This document shows positions 52,592-61,492 of a DNA stretch of 64,000 bases, in pieces. A program made the translations under genes and the position numbers. The first letter of the stretch is position 1; the number at the start of each line of letters is the position of its first letter. Source of the DNA: UBA2357 sp046295975 (GTDB taxonomy: Bacteria > Pseudomonadota > Gammaproteobacteria > Burkholderiales > Rhodocyclaceae); the NCBI GenBank assembly GCA_046295975.1, contig JBKBMG010000029.1:1-64000 (forward strand), read 5' to 3'. The notes beneath the pieces were generated by a model. It saw only the letters and a list, made by a program, of their open reading frames with translations, ran no database searches and had not been told where the DNA came from.

Positions 52592-53317
52592 ATGGCGGGT
52601 CATTCCAAATGGGCCAACATCCAGCACCGCAAGGGTCGCCAGGATGCCAAACGCGGCAAGGTATTCACCAAACTGATCAAGGAAATCACGGTTGCCGCCC
52701 GGATGGGGGGCGGAGATCCCAACTTCAACCCGCGCCTGCGCCTGGCGGTGGATAACGCCAAGGGCGAGAACATGCCGGGCGAGAACATCGAGCGTGCGAT
52801 CAAGCGCGGCACCGGTGAGCTCGAAGGCGTCAGCTACGAGGAAGCCCGCTACGAGGGCTACGGCATTGGCGGCGCGGCGGTGATGGTCGATTGTCTGACC
52901 GACAACAAGACCCGTACCGTGGCGGACGTGCGCCATGCCTTCTCCAAGTACGGCGGCAACATGGGCACCGACGGGTGCGTGGCCTTTCAGTTCAAGCACT
53001 GCGGACAGCTCATGTTCGCCCCCGGCACCGATGAGGACGCGCTGATGGAAGCGGCCCTGGAGTCGGGTGCGGAGGACGTGGTAAGCAACGAGGATGGGTC
53101 GGTCGAGGTGTTGACCGCCCCCTATGAGTACAGTGCCGTCAAGGAGGCGCTGGAAAAGGCGGGTTTCAAGGCCGAATTTGGCGAGGTCTCGATGAAGCCG
53201 CTGAACGAGACCGAACTCGAGGGCGACGACGCGGTACGCATGCAGAAGTTGCTCGACGCCCTCGAGAGCTTGGACGACGTCCAGCAGGTATATACCTCGG
53301 CGGTGTTCGACGAGTAA
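52592..53317 (+). CDS. yebC: YebC/PmpR-family protein
   Basis: 241 residues, the standard YebC length. The start MAGHSKWANIQHRKGRQD is diagnostic, followed by GGGDPNFNPRLRLAVDNAKGENMP and the acidic C-terminal domain. Members have been described as transcriptional regulators, and more recently as ribosome-associated factors helping translation of proline stretches. A TATAAT box stands upstream; yebC often precedes ruvC, and here ruvC lies 1.7 kb downstream after a transporter and a small exported protein. Confidence 0.97.
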   Translation: MAGHSKWANIQHRKGRQDAKRGKVFTKLIKEITVAARMGGGDPNFNPRLRLAVDNAKGENMPGENIERAIKRGTGELEGVSYEEARYEGYGIGGAAVMVDCLTDNKTRTVADVRHAFSKYGGNMGTDGCVAFQFKHCGQLMFAPGTDEDALMEAALESGAEDVVSNEDGSVEVLTAPYEYSAVKEALEKAGFKAEFGEVSMKPLNETELEGDDAVRMQKLLDALESLDDVQQVYTSAVFDE

Positions 53318-53354
53318 GCCCGGCCGGTTCCGCGCTGCCCAGCCTGCGCTTCCC

Positions 53355-54221
53355 GTGCGGCGATCCGCCATGCCCTTTCTCTTCGTGCTGTTGTGGAGCA
53401 CGGGCTTTCTAGGCGCGAAGTTCGGGCTGCCCTACGCCGAACCGCTCACCTTCCTGTCCATCCGCTACGCCCTGGTGATTGCGCTGATGGCTTGCGTGGC
53501 GCTCGCGATGCGCGCACCGTGGCCGCGCGACTGGCGGCAGGTGGTGCATATCGGGGTGACCGGCGTGCTGGTGCACGCGATCTACCTGGGCGGCGTGTTC
53601 GTTGCCATCCATCAGGGTTTGCCTGCCGGACTGGCCGCCCTGGTGGTGGGCATGCAACCATTGCTCACCGCGCTGGGGGCCGGCTGGCTGCTGGGGGAGC
53701 GGGTCAGTCGCTGGCAGTGGCTGGGGTTGGCGCTGGGTTTCGTCGGGGTGGTGATGGTGGTCGCGCACAAGACTGGCGCAGGCGACATTCCCGCCGAACG
53801 CCTGGTCGCCATGGTGTTGCCGGTGGTGGTGGCGCTGTGTTCGATCACCCTGGGTACGCTGTACCAGAAGCGCCACTGCGCCGCATTCGATCTGCGCACC
53901 GGATCAGTTATCCAGTTCGTGCCCAGCCTGGTCCTGAGCGCTGCCGCCGCTGCGGCATTCGAGACCATGGAGGTGCAATGGAGCGGCGAGTTCGTCTTTG
54001 CACTCGGCTGGCTGGTGCTGGTGCTCTCCCTGGGCGCGATCAGTCTGCTCAACCTGCTCATTCGCAGCGGCAGCGCGGTAAACGTCGCCAGCCTGTTCTA
54101 CCTCACGCCTCCCACCACGGCGCTGTTCGCCTGGCTGATGTTCGGCGAAACCCTCACCGGCCTCGCCCTGCTCGGCATGGTGGTGGCGGTGCTGGGGGTC
54201 TGGCTGGCGCGCAAGCGTTGA
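53355..54221 (+). CDS. EamA/DMT-family transporter
   Basis: 288 residues with ten predicted membrane segments in two EamA repeats. Sequences such as MPFLFVLLWSTGFLGAK and PYAEPLTFLSIRYALV match proteins annotated as DMT-family exporters. GTG at 53355 and ATG at 53370 are both possible starts; the longer form is given. It lies between yebC and ruvC, 37 bp after yebC, so it may share that transcript. Substrate unknown. Confidence 0.85.
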   Translation: MRRSAMPFLFVLLWSTGFLGAKFGLPYAEPLTFLSIRYALVIALMACVALAMRAPWPRDWRQVVHIGVTGVLVHAIYLGGVFVAIHQGLPAGLAALVVGMQPLLTALGAGWLLGERVSRWQWLGLALGFVGVVMVVAHKTGAGDIPAERLVAMVLPVVVALCSITLGTLYQKRHCAAFDLRTGSVIQFVPSLVLSAAAAAAFETMEVQWSGEFVFALGWLVLVLSLGAISLLNLLIRSGSAVNVASLFYLTPPTTALFAWLMFGETLTGLALLGMVVAVLGVWLARKR

Positions 54222-54245
54222 TACGCGCTGTGGCTGCTCGCGTGT

Positions 54246-54818
54246 TCAAGGTTCGTCCATGCGGAGGCAGGTGACGCGTCTCGTATCCACCGGGATGAAG
54301 CGTCCCTCCTTGTTGAAATCGAGTATCCAGGCGAAGTCGACTCCGGTGTCGGCATCAATGGTCTCGCGACCGTGCAGGCGTCCCACCACGACAAATCGCA
54401 CGTCGCCTTGATTGCCTTCGAGCTGGCACTGATCCGAGTACAGCAGCAACGGGGCGGGTGGATCGCCCGACCACGTCACAAGAACGTGCGGGGGTAGCAG
54501 CAAGGTATCGAGGATCCGCTCCCGGCGGGTTCGCTCCCCCACGATTTCCTGCGAGCCGGTGATGGCCAGAATGTAGCGATCACCACATTCCAGGGTGACG
54601 CGCGAGGTCGGCGTGCCATCGGGAAGCGTGCCGCCCATCTCACCGCCGATGAAGACGCAGGAGAGCTCGGGGCTGATGCGAGCCGGCGGCGCGGATGTAA
54701 GAAACTCTCTCCCAATCAGAGATTTGGCTTCGTCCTCGGGCTTTGTCTCGCCTGCGGTTGCGACAAGCGCGGTGACCGCAAGAATCAGCGCGCCCAGCGC
54801 ACGTCCGAGACCGCTCAT
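54246..54818 (-). CDS. Hypothetical exported protein
   Basis: 190 residues. A likely signal peptide spans residues 1-22 (ALGALILAVTALVATAG). The mature protein has cysteines at about 54, 77, 132 and 185 and motif stretches such as SCVFIGGEMGGTLPDGT, and ends with VTCLRMDEP. Not assigned to a family. It is divergent from ruvC across 167 bp that hold a LexA-type box, so DNA-damage control of it is conceivable but unproven. Confidence 0.6.
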   Translation of the reverse strand: MSGLGRALGALILAVTALVATAGETKPEDEAKSLIGREFLTSAPPARISPELSCVFIGGEMGGTLPDGTPTSRVTLECGDRYILAITGSQEIVGERTRRERILDTLLLPPHVLVTWSGDPPAPLLLYSDQCQLEGNQGDVRFVVVGRLHGRETIDADTGVDFAWILDFNKEGRFIPVDTRRVTCLRMDEP

Positions 54819-54872
54819 TCCCTATCCCCCTGGTTGTCCGCGTATGCACGATGAATGGTACCGCGGCAGGCG

Positions 54873-54890
54873 ACTGTTACATGTAACAGT
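54873..54890. promoter_or_regulatory. LexA/SOS box upstream of ruvC
   Basis: A perfect 18-bp palindrome ACTGTTACATGTAACAGT containing the SOS consensus CTGT-N8-ACAG (54874-54889). It is 96 bp before the ruvC start. A -10-like TAGAAT is at 54974-54979. The site fits SOS control of ruvC; it also lies 55 bp upstream of the divergent exported protein. Confidence 0.75.
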
Positions 54891-54985
54891 GTATCTGGCG
54901 GGCATCTCATGACGCGTGGAGCCGGTTACAGGTTGCGGCTCGACGGCCCCGCGGCCGTATCGATCCGCTACGGTAGAATGGGGCG

Positions 54986-55534
54986 ATGAGTACTGCTTCC
55001 AGCACTGTTGCGACGCGCATTCTCGGGTTGGACCCGGGCTTGAGGGTGACCGGGTTCGGGGTGATCGACAAACTCGGGACGCAGGTGCGCTATGTGGCGA
55101 GTGGCTGCATCAAGACCCGCGACGGGGAGTTGCCGGGGCGGCTTAAAACGCTGCTGGACGGGGTGCGCGAGGTGATCGGGGCGTACGCGCCGGACCAGGT
55201 CGCGGTCGAGAAGGTGTTCGTGAACGTCAATCCCCAGTCCACGCTGCTGCTCGGCCAGGCCCGCGGCGCGGTGATTTGCGGGGCGGTGGCGTGCGATCTG
55301 CCGGTGCTGGAGTACACCGCGCTGCAGGTAAAGCAGGCGGTGGTGGGCTATGGCAAGGCGAGCAAGGAGCAGGTGCAGCACATGGTGCAACGCCTGCTGC
55401 AACTGGAAGGCAGTCCGAGTGCGGATGCCGCGGATGCGCTGGCCTGCGCGATCTGCCACGCCAACGGTGGTCACGGCATGCTGGGTGAATTCGGGGCGCG
55501 ACGGCGTGGGGGGCGGATTCTCGTGGCGCGCTGA
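54986..55534 (+). CDS. ruvC: Crossover junction endodeoxyribonuclease RuvC
   Basis: 182-residue Holliday-junction resolvase. The four acidic catalytic residues are present in ILGLDPGLRVTGFGV (first D), VAVEKVFVNVNPQSTLLLGQARG (E), and SADAADALACAICHA (two D). It cuts four-way junctions symmetrically after branch migration by RuvAB, which must be elsewhere beyond the window. An SOS box 96 bp upstream suggests LexA control. Followed 57 bp later by an amidoligase gene rather than ruvA. Confidence 0.97.
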   Translation: MSTASSTVATRILGLDPGLRVTGFGVIDKLGTQVRYVASGCIKTRDGELPGRLKTLLDGVREVIGAYAPDQVAVEKVFVNVNPQSTLLLGQARGAVICGAVACDLPVLEYTALQVKQAVVGYGKASKEQVQHMVQRLLQLEGSPSADAADALACAICHANGGHGMLGEFGARRRGGRILVAR

Positions 55535-55590
55535 GATTGGACGTCCCCCGCACGAGCCGCGTGTGCGGGGGACTCAGGGAGACAAGCGAC

Positions 55591-56616
55591 ATGGCAGACG
55601 AGTCGATACGGCCACCGGACGGCGAGCCAGGACAGTACCTGAAGATGCCGCCCTGGCTGGACACCGAGACCGGGGCGCGGCGGCGGGTCGGGGTGGAGCT
55701 GGAAATGAACGGCTTGACCCTGGACGACGTGGCGGCGCGGCTTGCGCGCTTCGTCGGCGGGCAGGCCGTTGCGGTCGGGCGCTACGAGCGGGCGATCAAA
55801 GGGGATCCGGCGGGTGACTGGATCGTCGAGCTCGATTTTGCACTGCTCAAGCGCCTTGGCCGCGAAACGTACGAAGATGATGGTCTGGCCGGAGAGCTGG
55901 GGCGCTCCGCCGAGGAGGCGCTGGCGTGGGCGGCGGAGCAGGTGGTGCCAGTGGAAGTGGTCAGTCCGCCGTTGCCGCTTGCGCGTCTGGCGCAGGTGGA
56001 GGCGCTGATCGAGATGTTGCGCGAGGCAGGCGCCCAAGGATCTTCAGCCAGTCTGGTCAACGCCTTTGGGATGCAGTTCAATCCGGAAGTGCCTAGCCGC
56101 TCGCCTCGGGTGCTCGCAGCCTGCTTGAAGGCCTTTCTGTGCCTCTACGACTGGTTGTTCGCGCGTGCCGACATCGATGTGTCGCGGCGGCTGACGAGCT
56201 ACGTCGATCCGTTCCCGCTCGACTATGTGCGCAAGGTCGTCGCGCCTGGCTACTGGCCCGACCTGCCGGTGCTGATTGACGACTATCTCGCCGACAACCC
56301 CACCCGCAACCGCGCCCTGGACATGCTGCCGTTGTTTGCCGAGCTCGACGGCGCGCGGGTGCGGGCGGTGGTCGACGACGAACTGGTCAAGGCGCGTCCG
56401 ACTTTTCATTATCGCTTGCCCGATTGCGAGATCCATCGAGCGGACTGGGGACTGCACGTGGCCTGGAACGATTGGGTGGAGGTGGAGCGGCTCGCAGCCG
56501 ACGAGGTCCGGCTCGCCGCCTGCTGTGCGGCCTACTCCTCGTTCCTCGATCAGCCGTTGGAGCGCTGGCTGGGTGACTGGAAGGCGGAGCTCGAGCGCCA
56601 CTGGCTGACCAGTTGA
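55591..56616 (+). CDS. Putative amidoligase (Amidoligase_2 family)
   Basis: 341 residues with the amidoligase opening PWLDTETGARRRVGVELEMNGL (the E-L-E metal-binding motif near residue 40) and later NAFGMQFNPEVP and YVDPFPLDYVRKVVAPGYWPDLP, as in DUF/Amidoligase_2 proteins of the ATP-grasp/glutamine-synthetase-like superfamily. These are thought to form peptide-like or amine-linked conjugates. They are commonly encoded next to a class I glutamine amidotransferase; none is visible here, so this copy is an orphan. The ATG at 55591 follows AGGGAGA. Confidence 0.8.
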   Translation: MADESIRPPDGEPGQYLKMPPWLDTETGARRRVGVELEMNGLTLDDVAARLARFVGGQAVAVGRYERAIKGDPAGDWIVELDFALLKRLGRETYEDDGLAGELGRSAEEALAWAAEQVVPVEVVSPPLPLARLAQVEALIEMLREAGAQGSSASLVNAFGMQFNPEVPSRSPRVLAACLKAFLCLYDWLFARADIDVSRRLTSYVDPFPLDYVRKVVAPGYWPDLPVLIDDYLADNPTRNRALDMLPLFAELDGARVRAVVDDELVKARPTFHYRLPDCEIHRADWGLHVAWNDWVEVERLAADEVRLAACCAAYSSFLDQPLERWLGDWKAELERHWLTS

Positions 56617-56772
56617 TGAACGTGCCGGTTGCTTGCCGGCGCTGCTGGCCCCAGAGGCACGGTCGGGCTGGCGCTCGTCCGGAGCACGCGCAAAGTGGTG
56701 GCGTACGGTGCAAATGACGCGATGAAAGCGGTGTGGCGAGCGGTATGCGCAGCCGCTGCGTTCGCTGGGCGC

Positions 56773-57681
56773 TCAGTCTTCCCTCGGTGCGTTGCCGCCG
56801 CACCTGGATAGCCATTCCACCAGGGCGCGCGCATGCCGCGACAGGCGTGCGGGATCGCGCACGCAGAGGCGCAGGTCGCGCATCGCCCAGGCTTCGTCGA
56901 GCTCGGCGATGGCAACGTGGCTGGCCTGGGGGTGTGCCGTGACCGCCGAGCGCGGCACCATGCTCAATCCCACACCGGCAGCCACCATGCGCAAGATGGC
57001 GTGGAAGCCCAGCACCTGGATGCGCACATCCAGGCGTACCCCTGCGTCGGCGGCGACGTTCATCAGAAAGGTGTGGATCGCGCTGCCTGCGTTCAGGCTG
57101 ATGAAGGCCTGGTCGGCGACCTCGGCGAAGCGCAGACGTCCCGCTTCGGCCAGCGCATGGTTGGGCGGCAGCACCAGCACCAGCCGGTCGTGGCGGTAGG
57201 GCAACAAGGTGAGGACGGAGTCGGCCACATCACCGGCGACCACGCCGACCTCCGCCTCGCCTGCGGCGATGGCGCGCACGATATCCGGGCTGGAGCGTTC
57301 CCGGAGCGATACCCGCAACTGCGGATGCGCGAGCAGGAAACCGGCCAGGTCGTCCGGCAAAAAGGAGTTGGTGGCATTGGTGTTCGCATGCAGGCTGACC
57401 TGGGCGCGCACGCCGCTGGCGAAGGGGGCGAGGTCCGCATGGATTTGTTCGACACGGGCGAACAGTTCACGTGCATGGGAGAGCAGCAGTTCGCCTGCTC
57501 GGGTAAGCCGCAAGCCCCGCGCGTGGCGCTCGAAGAGCGCTGCTCCGAGCGCGTCCTCCAGCCGCTTCAGCCGATGGCTGGCCGATGAAGGGGCGAGGTG
57601 ACAGCGTTCGGCGGCGCGGGTGAGATTGCCGCTGTCGGCCGCAGCCACGAATAGCCGGAGTTCCTCGAGATCGTAGCGCAT
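56773..57681 (-). CDS. LysR-family transcriptional regulator
   Basis: 302 residues: an N-terminal winged helix-turn-helix (MRYDLEELRLFVAAADSGNLTRAAERCHLAPSSASHRLKRLED) and an effector domain with SLRERSSPDIVRAIAAGEAEVGVVAG. The ATG at 57681 begins at the typical MRYDLEELRLF; 14 in-frame codons upstream are excluded. It is divergent from an EamA-type exporter across a 110-bp gap, so it likely controls that exporter. Inducer unknown. The 156 bp downstream of it (to the amidoligase) hold nothing recognised. Confidence 0.88.
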   Translation of the reverse strand: MRYDLEELRLFVAAADSGNLTRAAERCHLAPSSASHRLKRLEDALGAALFERHARGLRLTRAGELLLSHARELFARVEQIHADLAPFASGVRAQVSLHANTNATNSFLPDDLAGFLLAHPQLRVSLRERSSPDIVRAIAAGEAEVGVVAGDVADSVLTLLPYRHDRLVLVLPPNHALAEAGRLRFAEVADQAFISLNAGSAIHTFLMNVAADAGVRLDVRIQVLGFHAILRMVAAGVGLSMVPRSAVTAHPQASHVAIAELDEAWAMRDLRLCVRDPARLSRHARALVEWLSRCGGNAPRED

Positions 57682-57791
57682 GGCAGTAGTGTTCGATTTT
57701 TTCGAATGCTCGGCTGCAATCATAGCAATTGTGGTCGGCCCCGCGCGCTGGCCTAATCGACGAATCTGAGATCGTTTGCAGGGAGGGCGTG

Positions 57792-58700
57792 GTGCAGGCA
57801 GGTGCAGGCTTGGGGCTGGCGTTCGCGGTGTTGGGTGCGATCGGGTTTTCGTTCAAGGCGATTCTGGTGAAGCTTGCCTATCGCTATGGCGTGGATGCCG
57901 AGACGCTGCTGGCCTTGCGCATGGCGTTTTCGCTGCCGTTCTTCGTCGTCCTCGGGGTGCTTGCCGGGCGGCGTGCCAGCCAGCCGATGGCGCGGGCCGA
58001 CTGGCTGTGGATGCTGGGCCTGGGCTTTTTCGGCTACTACCTCGCCAGCTATCTCGACTTTCTCGGTTTGAAGTACATATCGGCTGGTCTGGAGCGTTTG
58101 ATCCTGTTCTCCTACCCCACCATCGTGATCGTGTTGTCGGCGCTGTTCCTGGCCAAGCCGATCACCCGCCGCACGCTGGTGGCGCTGGGGCTGTGCTATC
58201 TCGGCATCGGCCTGGCCGTGGGTCACGACTTGTCGATGGCCGGCGAGACCCGCGAGGTGATGCTCGGCAGCCTGCTGGTGTTTGGCAGTGCGCTGTCCTA
58301 CGCGCTGTACCTGATGGGCAATGGCGTGGTGGTGGGCAGGCTGGGGTCGATGCGGGTGACGGCGATCGCCACCGCGATTGCCTGTGTGCTGTGCATCGCA
58401 CAGTTTGTGCTGATGCGCCCGCTGACGGCGCTGGTTCAGCCGTGGCAGGTGTACGGCCTGTCGTTGGCGATGGCGGTGTTCGCCACGGTGGCGCCGGTGT
58501 GGTTTGTCTCCGAGGCGATCCGGCGGCTCGGGGCCGGGCCGGTATCGCTGACCGGCACGCTTGGCCCGGTGGTGACGATAGGCCTGGGGTGGCTGATGCT
58601 GGATGAGCGCATCGGGTTGGCGCAGACCGTGGGGGCGGTGATGGTGATCGGCGGTGTGCTGGTGATGGCCCGGTGGCCGCGCAAGGCCACCGGGGCGTGA
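57792..58700 (+). CDS. EamA/DMT-family transporter
   Basis: 302 residues with about ten membrane segments in two EamA repeats (GLAFAVLGAIGFSFKAILVKLAYR and RLGAGPVSLTGTLGPVVTIGLGWLMLDERIGL). Started at the GTG at 57792, with GAGGG 5-10 nt upstream; a GTG at 57789 is equally possible, and further upstream codons lack a ribosome site. It shares a regulatory gap with the LysR gene and is its likely target. It probably exports a metabolite. The gene ends 6 bp before the end of convergent metF. Confidence 0.85.
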   Translation: MQAGAGLGLAFAVLGAIGFSFKAILVKLAYRYGVDAETLLALRMAFSLPFFVVLGVLAGRRASQPMARADWLWMLGLGFFGYYLASYLDFLGLKYISAGLERLILFSYPTIVIVLSALFLAKPITRRTLVALGLCYLGIGLAVGHDLSMAGETREVMLGSLLVFGSALSYALYLMGNGVVVGRLGSMRVTAIATAIACVLCIAQFVLMRPLTALVQPWQVYGLSLAMAVFATVAPVWFVSEAIRRLGAGPVSLTGTLGPVVTIGLGWLMLDERIGLAQTVGAVMVIGGVLVMARWPRKATGA

Positions 58701-58706
58701 TGCGCG

Positions 58707-59546
58707 TCAGTCCGGCACGAAGCCAAGCCGGCGGCAGATTTCCAGCGTAGGTCCGGCCTGGTTCATGCTGTAGAAGTGCAGGCCGGGTGCGCCGGCTTCG
58801 AGCAGGCGGGCGCACAAGTCGGTGACGACGTCGAAGCCGAAGGCGCGAATCGACTCGGCGTCGTCGCCGAAGCTCTCGAACTTCTTGCGCATCCAGCGTG
58901 GCAATTCGGCACCGCAGGTGTCGGAGAAGCGCGCCAGCTTGCTGAAGCTGGTGATCGGCATGATGCCGGGAATGATTGGAACGTCCACCCCGAGCGCGCG
59001 CACTTGATCGACGAAATGGCGATAGGCGTCGAGGTTGTAGAAGTACTGGGTGATCGCCGAATCGGCGCCGGCCTCGATCTTGCGCTTGAAGGCGAGCAAA
59101 TCGTCACGCGGACTGCGCGCCTGGGGATGCCATTCCGGATAGGCGGCCACCTCGATGTGGAAATGGTCACCCGTCTCGGCGCGGATGAATGCCACCAGTT
59201 CGTTGGCGTAGCGGAACTCGCCGACACCGAACGCCCCCGATGGGAGATCCCCGCGCAGTGCGACGATGCGGCGGACCCCCGCGTCGCGGAAGGTGGTGAG
59301 GATGTCGCGGATGCGCTCACGAGTGGCGCCCACGCAGGTCAGGTGCGGGCAGGCGGCCAGGCCCTCGGCAGCGATCTCGGCAACGGTGGCGAAGGTGCGT
59401 TCCTGGGTGGAGCCGCCGGCACCATAGGTGACCGAGAAAAAGGTGGGGTCGAGCACCGCCAGTCGGGCGCGCACCGCGCGCAGCTTGTCCGCGCCGTCGG
59501 CCATCTGTGGGGGGAAGAACTCGACCGAGAGTTCAGCTTTATTCAT
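58707..59546 (-). CDS. metF: 5,10-methylenetetrahydrofolate reductase
   Basis: 279-residue TIM-barrel flavoprotein reducing 5,10-methylene- to 5-methyl-tetrahydrofolate for methionine synthesis. Seen: AELSVEFFPPQ at the start, FFSVTYGAGGSTQERT, LRGDLPSG, FDSAITQYFYNLDAY-like ADSAITQYFYN and the C-terminal GLHFYSMNQA. The ATG at 59546 overlaps the stop of the S4-domain ORF by 8 nt, so translation is coupled to it. It works with ahcY and metK in the methyl cycle, all on this strand. Confidence 0.96.
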   Translation of the reverse strand: MNKAELSVEFFPPQMADGADKLRAVRARLAVLDPTFFSVTYGAGGSTQERTFATVAEIAAEGLAACPHLTCVGATRERIRDILTTFRDAGVRRIVALRGDLPSGAFGVGEFRYANELVAFIRAETGDHFHIEVAAYPEWHPQARSPRDDLLAFKRKIEAGADSAITQYFYNLDAYRHFVDQVRALGVDVPIIPGIMPITSFSKLARFSDTCGAELPRWMRKKFESFGDDAESIRAFGFDVVTDLCARLLEAGAPGLHFYSMNQAGPTLEICRRLGFVPD

Positions 59547-59847
59547 GGGATGTGGATTTCCGTAATGCGGGGGCGTCCTGCTCCCCGTCTTCCTCGACAA
59601 CGGTCAGGCGCGCAGTGCATGGAAGCAGGTGGCCTGGCTTGTCCAGAGCTTTGTCAGCGCCGCTGGCGACGACACGCACCCGGTTCGATTCGATCAGAGC
59701 GCGGGCCTGGGCGCGTGACGTCGCAAGTCGCTGTTCTACCATGAGCACGTCCGCGCGCACCTTGCCGGCCGGCTGCCCGGCGGGGCTGCGTGGTGCGCGC
59801 TCGGGCTCGGCCCTGGGGCGGCTGCTTCGGCGATGAAACGACTTCAC
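59539..59847 (-). CDS. S4-domain protein, TlyA-like fragment
   Basis: 102 residues. The core KVRADVLMVEQRLATSRAQ matches the N-terminal S4 RNA-binding domain of TlyA-type 2'-O-methyltransferases (usually about 250 residues), but the methyltransferase domain is absent: the frame stops after a further 70 residues. In related genomes tlyA lies in this slot beside metF and ahcY, which suggests a gene that lost its catalytic part, or a standalone S4 protein. Its end overlaps the metF start by 8 nt. Confidence 0.65.
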   Translation of the reverse strand: MKSFHRRSSRPRAEPERAPRSPAGQPAGKVRADVLMVEQRLATSRAQARALIESNRVRVVASGADKALDKPGHLLPCTARLTVVEEDGEQDAPALRKSTSHE

Positions 59848-59862
59848 GGTCGCCGTCGGGGC

Positions 59863-61278
59863 TTAGTAACGATAGTGCTCAGACTTGTAGGGCCCTTCGA
59901 CCGGTACGCCGATGTAGGCCGCCTGCTCCGGTGTCAGCGCGGTGAGCTGAACGTTGAGCTTCTTCAGTTGCAGGCGGGCAACCTTCTCGTCGAGATGCTT
60001 GGGCAGGGTGTAGACGCCGACCGGGTACTCCGCAGTCTTGGTGAACAACTCGATCTGGGCGATGGTCTGGTTGGCGAAGGACGAACTCATCACGTAGCTG
60101 GGGTGGCCGGTGGCGCAGCCCAGGTTCACCAGGCGGCCTTTGGCCAGCAGGATGATTCTCTTGCCATCGGGGAAGATTACGTGATCGACCTGGGGCTTGA
60201 TCTCCTCCCACTTGTAGCCTTCGATGCCGGCGACGTCGATCTCGTTGTCGAAGTGGCCGATATTGCAGACGATGGCCTGGTCCTTCATCTTCACCATGTG
60301 GTCGTGGGTGATCACGTGGTAGTTGCCGGTGGCGGTAACGAAGATGTCGGCCTTGTCGGCGGCGTAATCCATGGTGACTACGCGGTAGCCTTCCATCGCG
60401 GCCTGCAGGGCGCAGATCGGGTCGACCTCGGTGACCCAGACCTGGGCGGAAAGCGCGCGAAGTGCCTGGGCGGAACCCTTGCCAACGTCGCCGTAGCCGG
60501 CGACCACCGCGATCTTGCCGGCCACCATCACGTCGGTGGCGCGCTTGATGCCGTCTACCAGCGATTCGCGGCAGCCGTACAAGTTGTCGAATTTGCTCTT
60601 GGTGACCGAGTCGTTCACGTTGATCGCCGGGAAGCGCAGTTCGCCGCGCGCGTGCATCTGGTAGAGGCGGTGCACTCCGGTGGTGGTTTCTTCGGTCACG
60701 CCGCGGATCTTGTCGAGGCGGGTGGAGTACCAGTCGGGGCTCTGGGCCAGCTTGGCCTTGATTGCCGCGAACAGCACGGTTTCCTCCTCGGAGCCCGGCT
60801 TGGCCAGCACCGACAGGTCTTTCTCGGCACGCGCACCCAGGTGCAGCAACAAGGTGGCGTCGCCGCCGTCGTCGAGGATCATGTTCGAGTGGCCACCGTC
60901 GGTCCACTCGAAGATGCGGTGGGTGTAGTCCCAGTAGTCGGCGAGTGATTCGCCCTTGACCGCGAAGACCGGAATGCCGCTTGCCGCGATCGCCGCGGCC
61001 GCGTGATCCTGGGTGGAGAAGATGTTGCACGAGGCCCAGCGCACCTCGGCGCCCAGCGCGATCAGGGTCTCGATCAGGACCGCGGTCTGGATGGTCATGT
61101 GCAGCGAACCGGTGATGCGCGCGCCCTTGAGGGGCTGGCTGGCGGCGTATTCCTCGCGGATGGCCATCAGACCGGGCATTTCGGTTTCGGCGATGCGGAT
61201 TTCCTTGCGGCCCCAGTCGGCCAGTGACAGGTCGGCGATGACGTAGTCGGAAAAACGAGTATCAGCCACAGCGTTCAT
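59863..61278 (-). CDS. ahcY: Adenosylhomocysteinase
   Basis: 471-residue NAD-dependent enzyme hydrolysing S-adenosylhomocysteine to adenosine and homocysteine. Seen: HMTIQTAVLIETLIALGAEVRW, the NAD-binding VVAGYGDVGKGSAQALRA, VTATGNYHVITHDHMVKMK, and the family C-terminus PYKSEHYRY. Length and the insert around residues 165-200 are typical of bacterial enzymes. The ATG at 61278 (MNAVADTRF) is preferred since GGAG lies about 8 nt upstream. The leader is a SAH riboswitch, so expression should rise with SAH. Confidence 0.97.
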   Translation of the reverse strand: MNAVADTRFSDYVIADLSLADWGRKEIRIAETEMPGLMAIREEYAASQPLKGARITGSLHMTIQTAVLIETLIALGAEVRWASCNIFSTQDHAAAAIAASGIPVFAVKGESLADYWDYTHRIFEWTDGGHSNMILDDGGDATLLLHLGARAEKDLSVLAKPGSEEETVLFAAIKAKLAQSPDWYSTRLDKIRGVTEETTTGVHRLYQMHARGELRFPAINVNDSVTKSKFDNLYGCRESLVDGIKRATDVMVAGKIAVVAGYGDVGKGSAQALRALSAQVWVTEVDPICALQAAMEGYRVVTMDYAADKADIFVTATGNYHVITHDHMVKMKDQAIVCNIGHFDNEIDVAGIEGYKWEEIKPQVDHVIFPDGKRIILLAKGRLVNLGCATGHPSYVMSSSFANQTIAQIELFTKTAEYPVGVYTLPKHLDEKVARLQLKKLNVQLTALTPEQAAYIGVPVEGPYKSEHYRY

Positions 61279-61393
61279 GTGAAGCTCCATGCTATGGCCG
61301 GGGGGGAGGGGGGAGGCAGCGAAGGGCGCTGCGTGCGGCTCACCCGGCATCCCGAACCCGGCAGGGTTGAGGGAGAACGCGTCCTTGCGTTCG

Positions 61394-61484
61394 GGGTGAG
61401 CGCCGTTTCAACAAACCGCCGGGCTTGCGCCGGCGGGTTCCGAGCCTGGGGAAGGGCATGCCTGTGCCTCGCAGCGCTCCTCGG
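61394..61484 (-). ncRNA. SAH riboswitch upstream of ahcY
   Basis: On the minus strand the leader reads CCGAGGAGCGCTGCGA, then a hairpin region, CCAGGCTCGG, a GC hairpin and AACGGCGCTCACC. The P1 stem pairs CCGAG (61484-61480) with CTCGG (61444-61440), and GAGCGC pairs with GGCGCTC as the pseudoknot. This matches the known SAH riboswitch consensus, which is found in front of ahcY in betaproteobacteria and turns expression on when SAH binds. It lies 116 nt before the ahcY ATG; a -10 box (TATAAT, 61498-61493) precedes it. Confidence 0.9.
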
Positions 61485-61492
61485 AAAATCGG

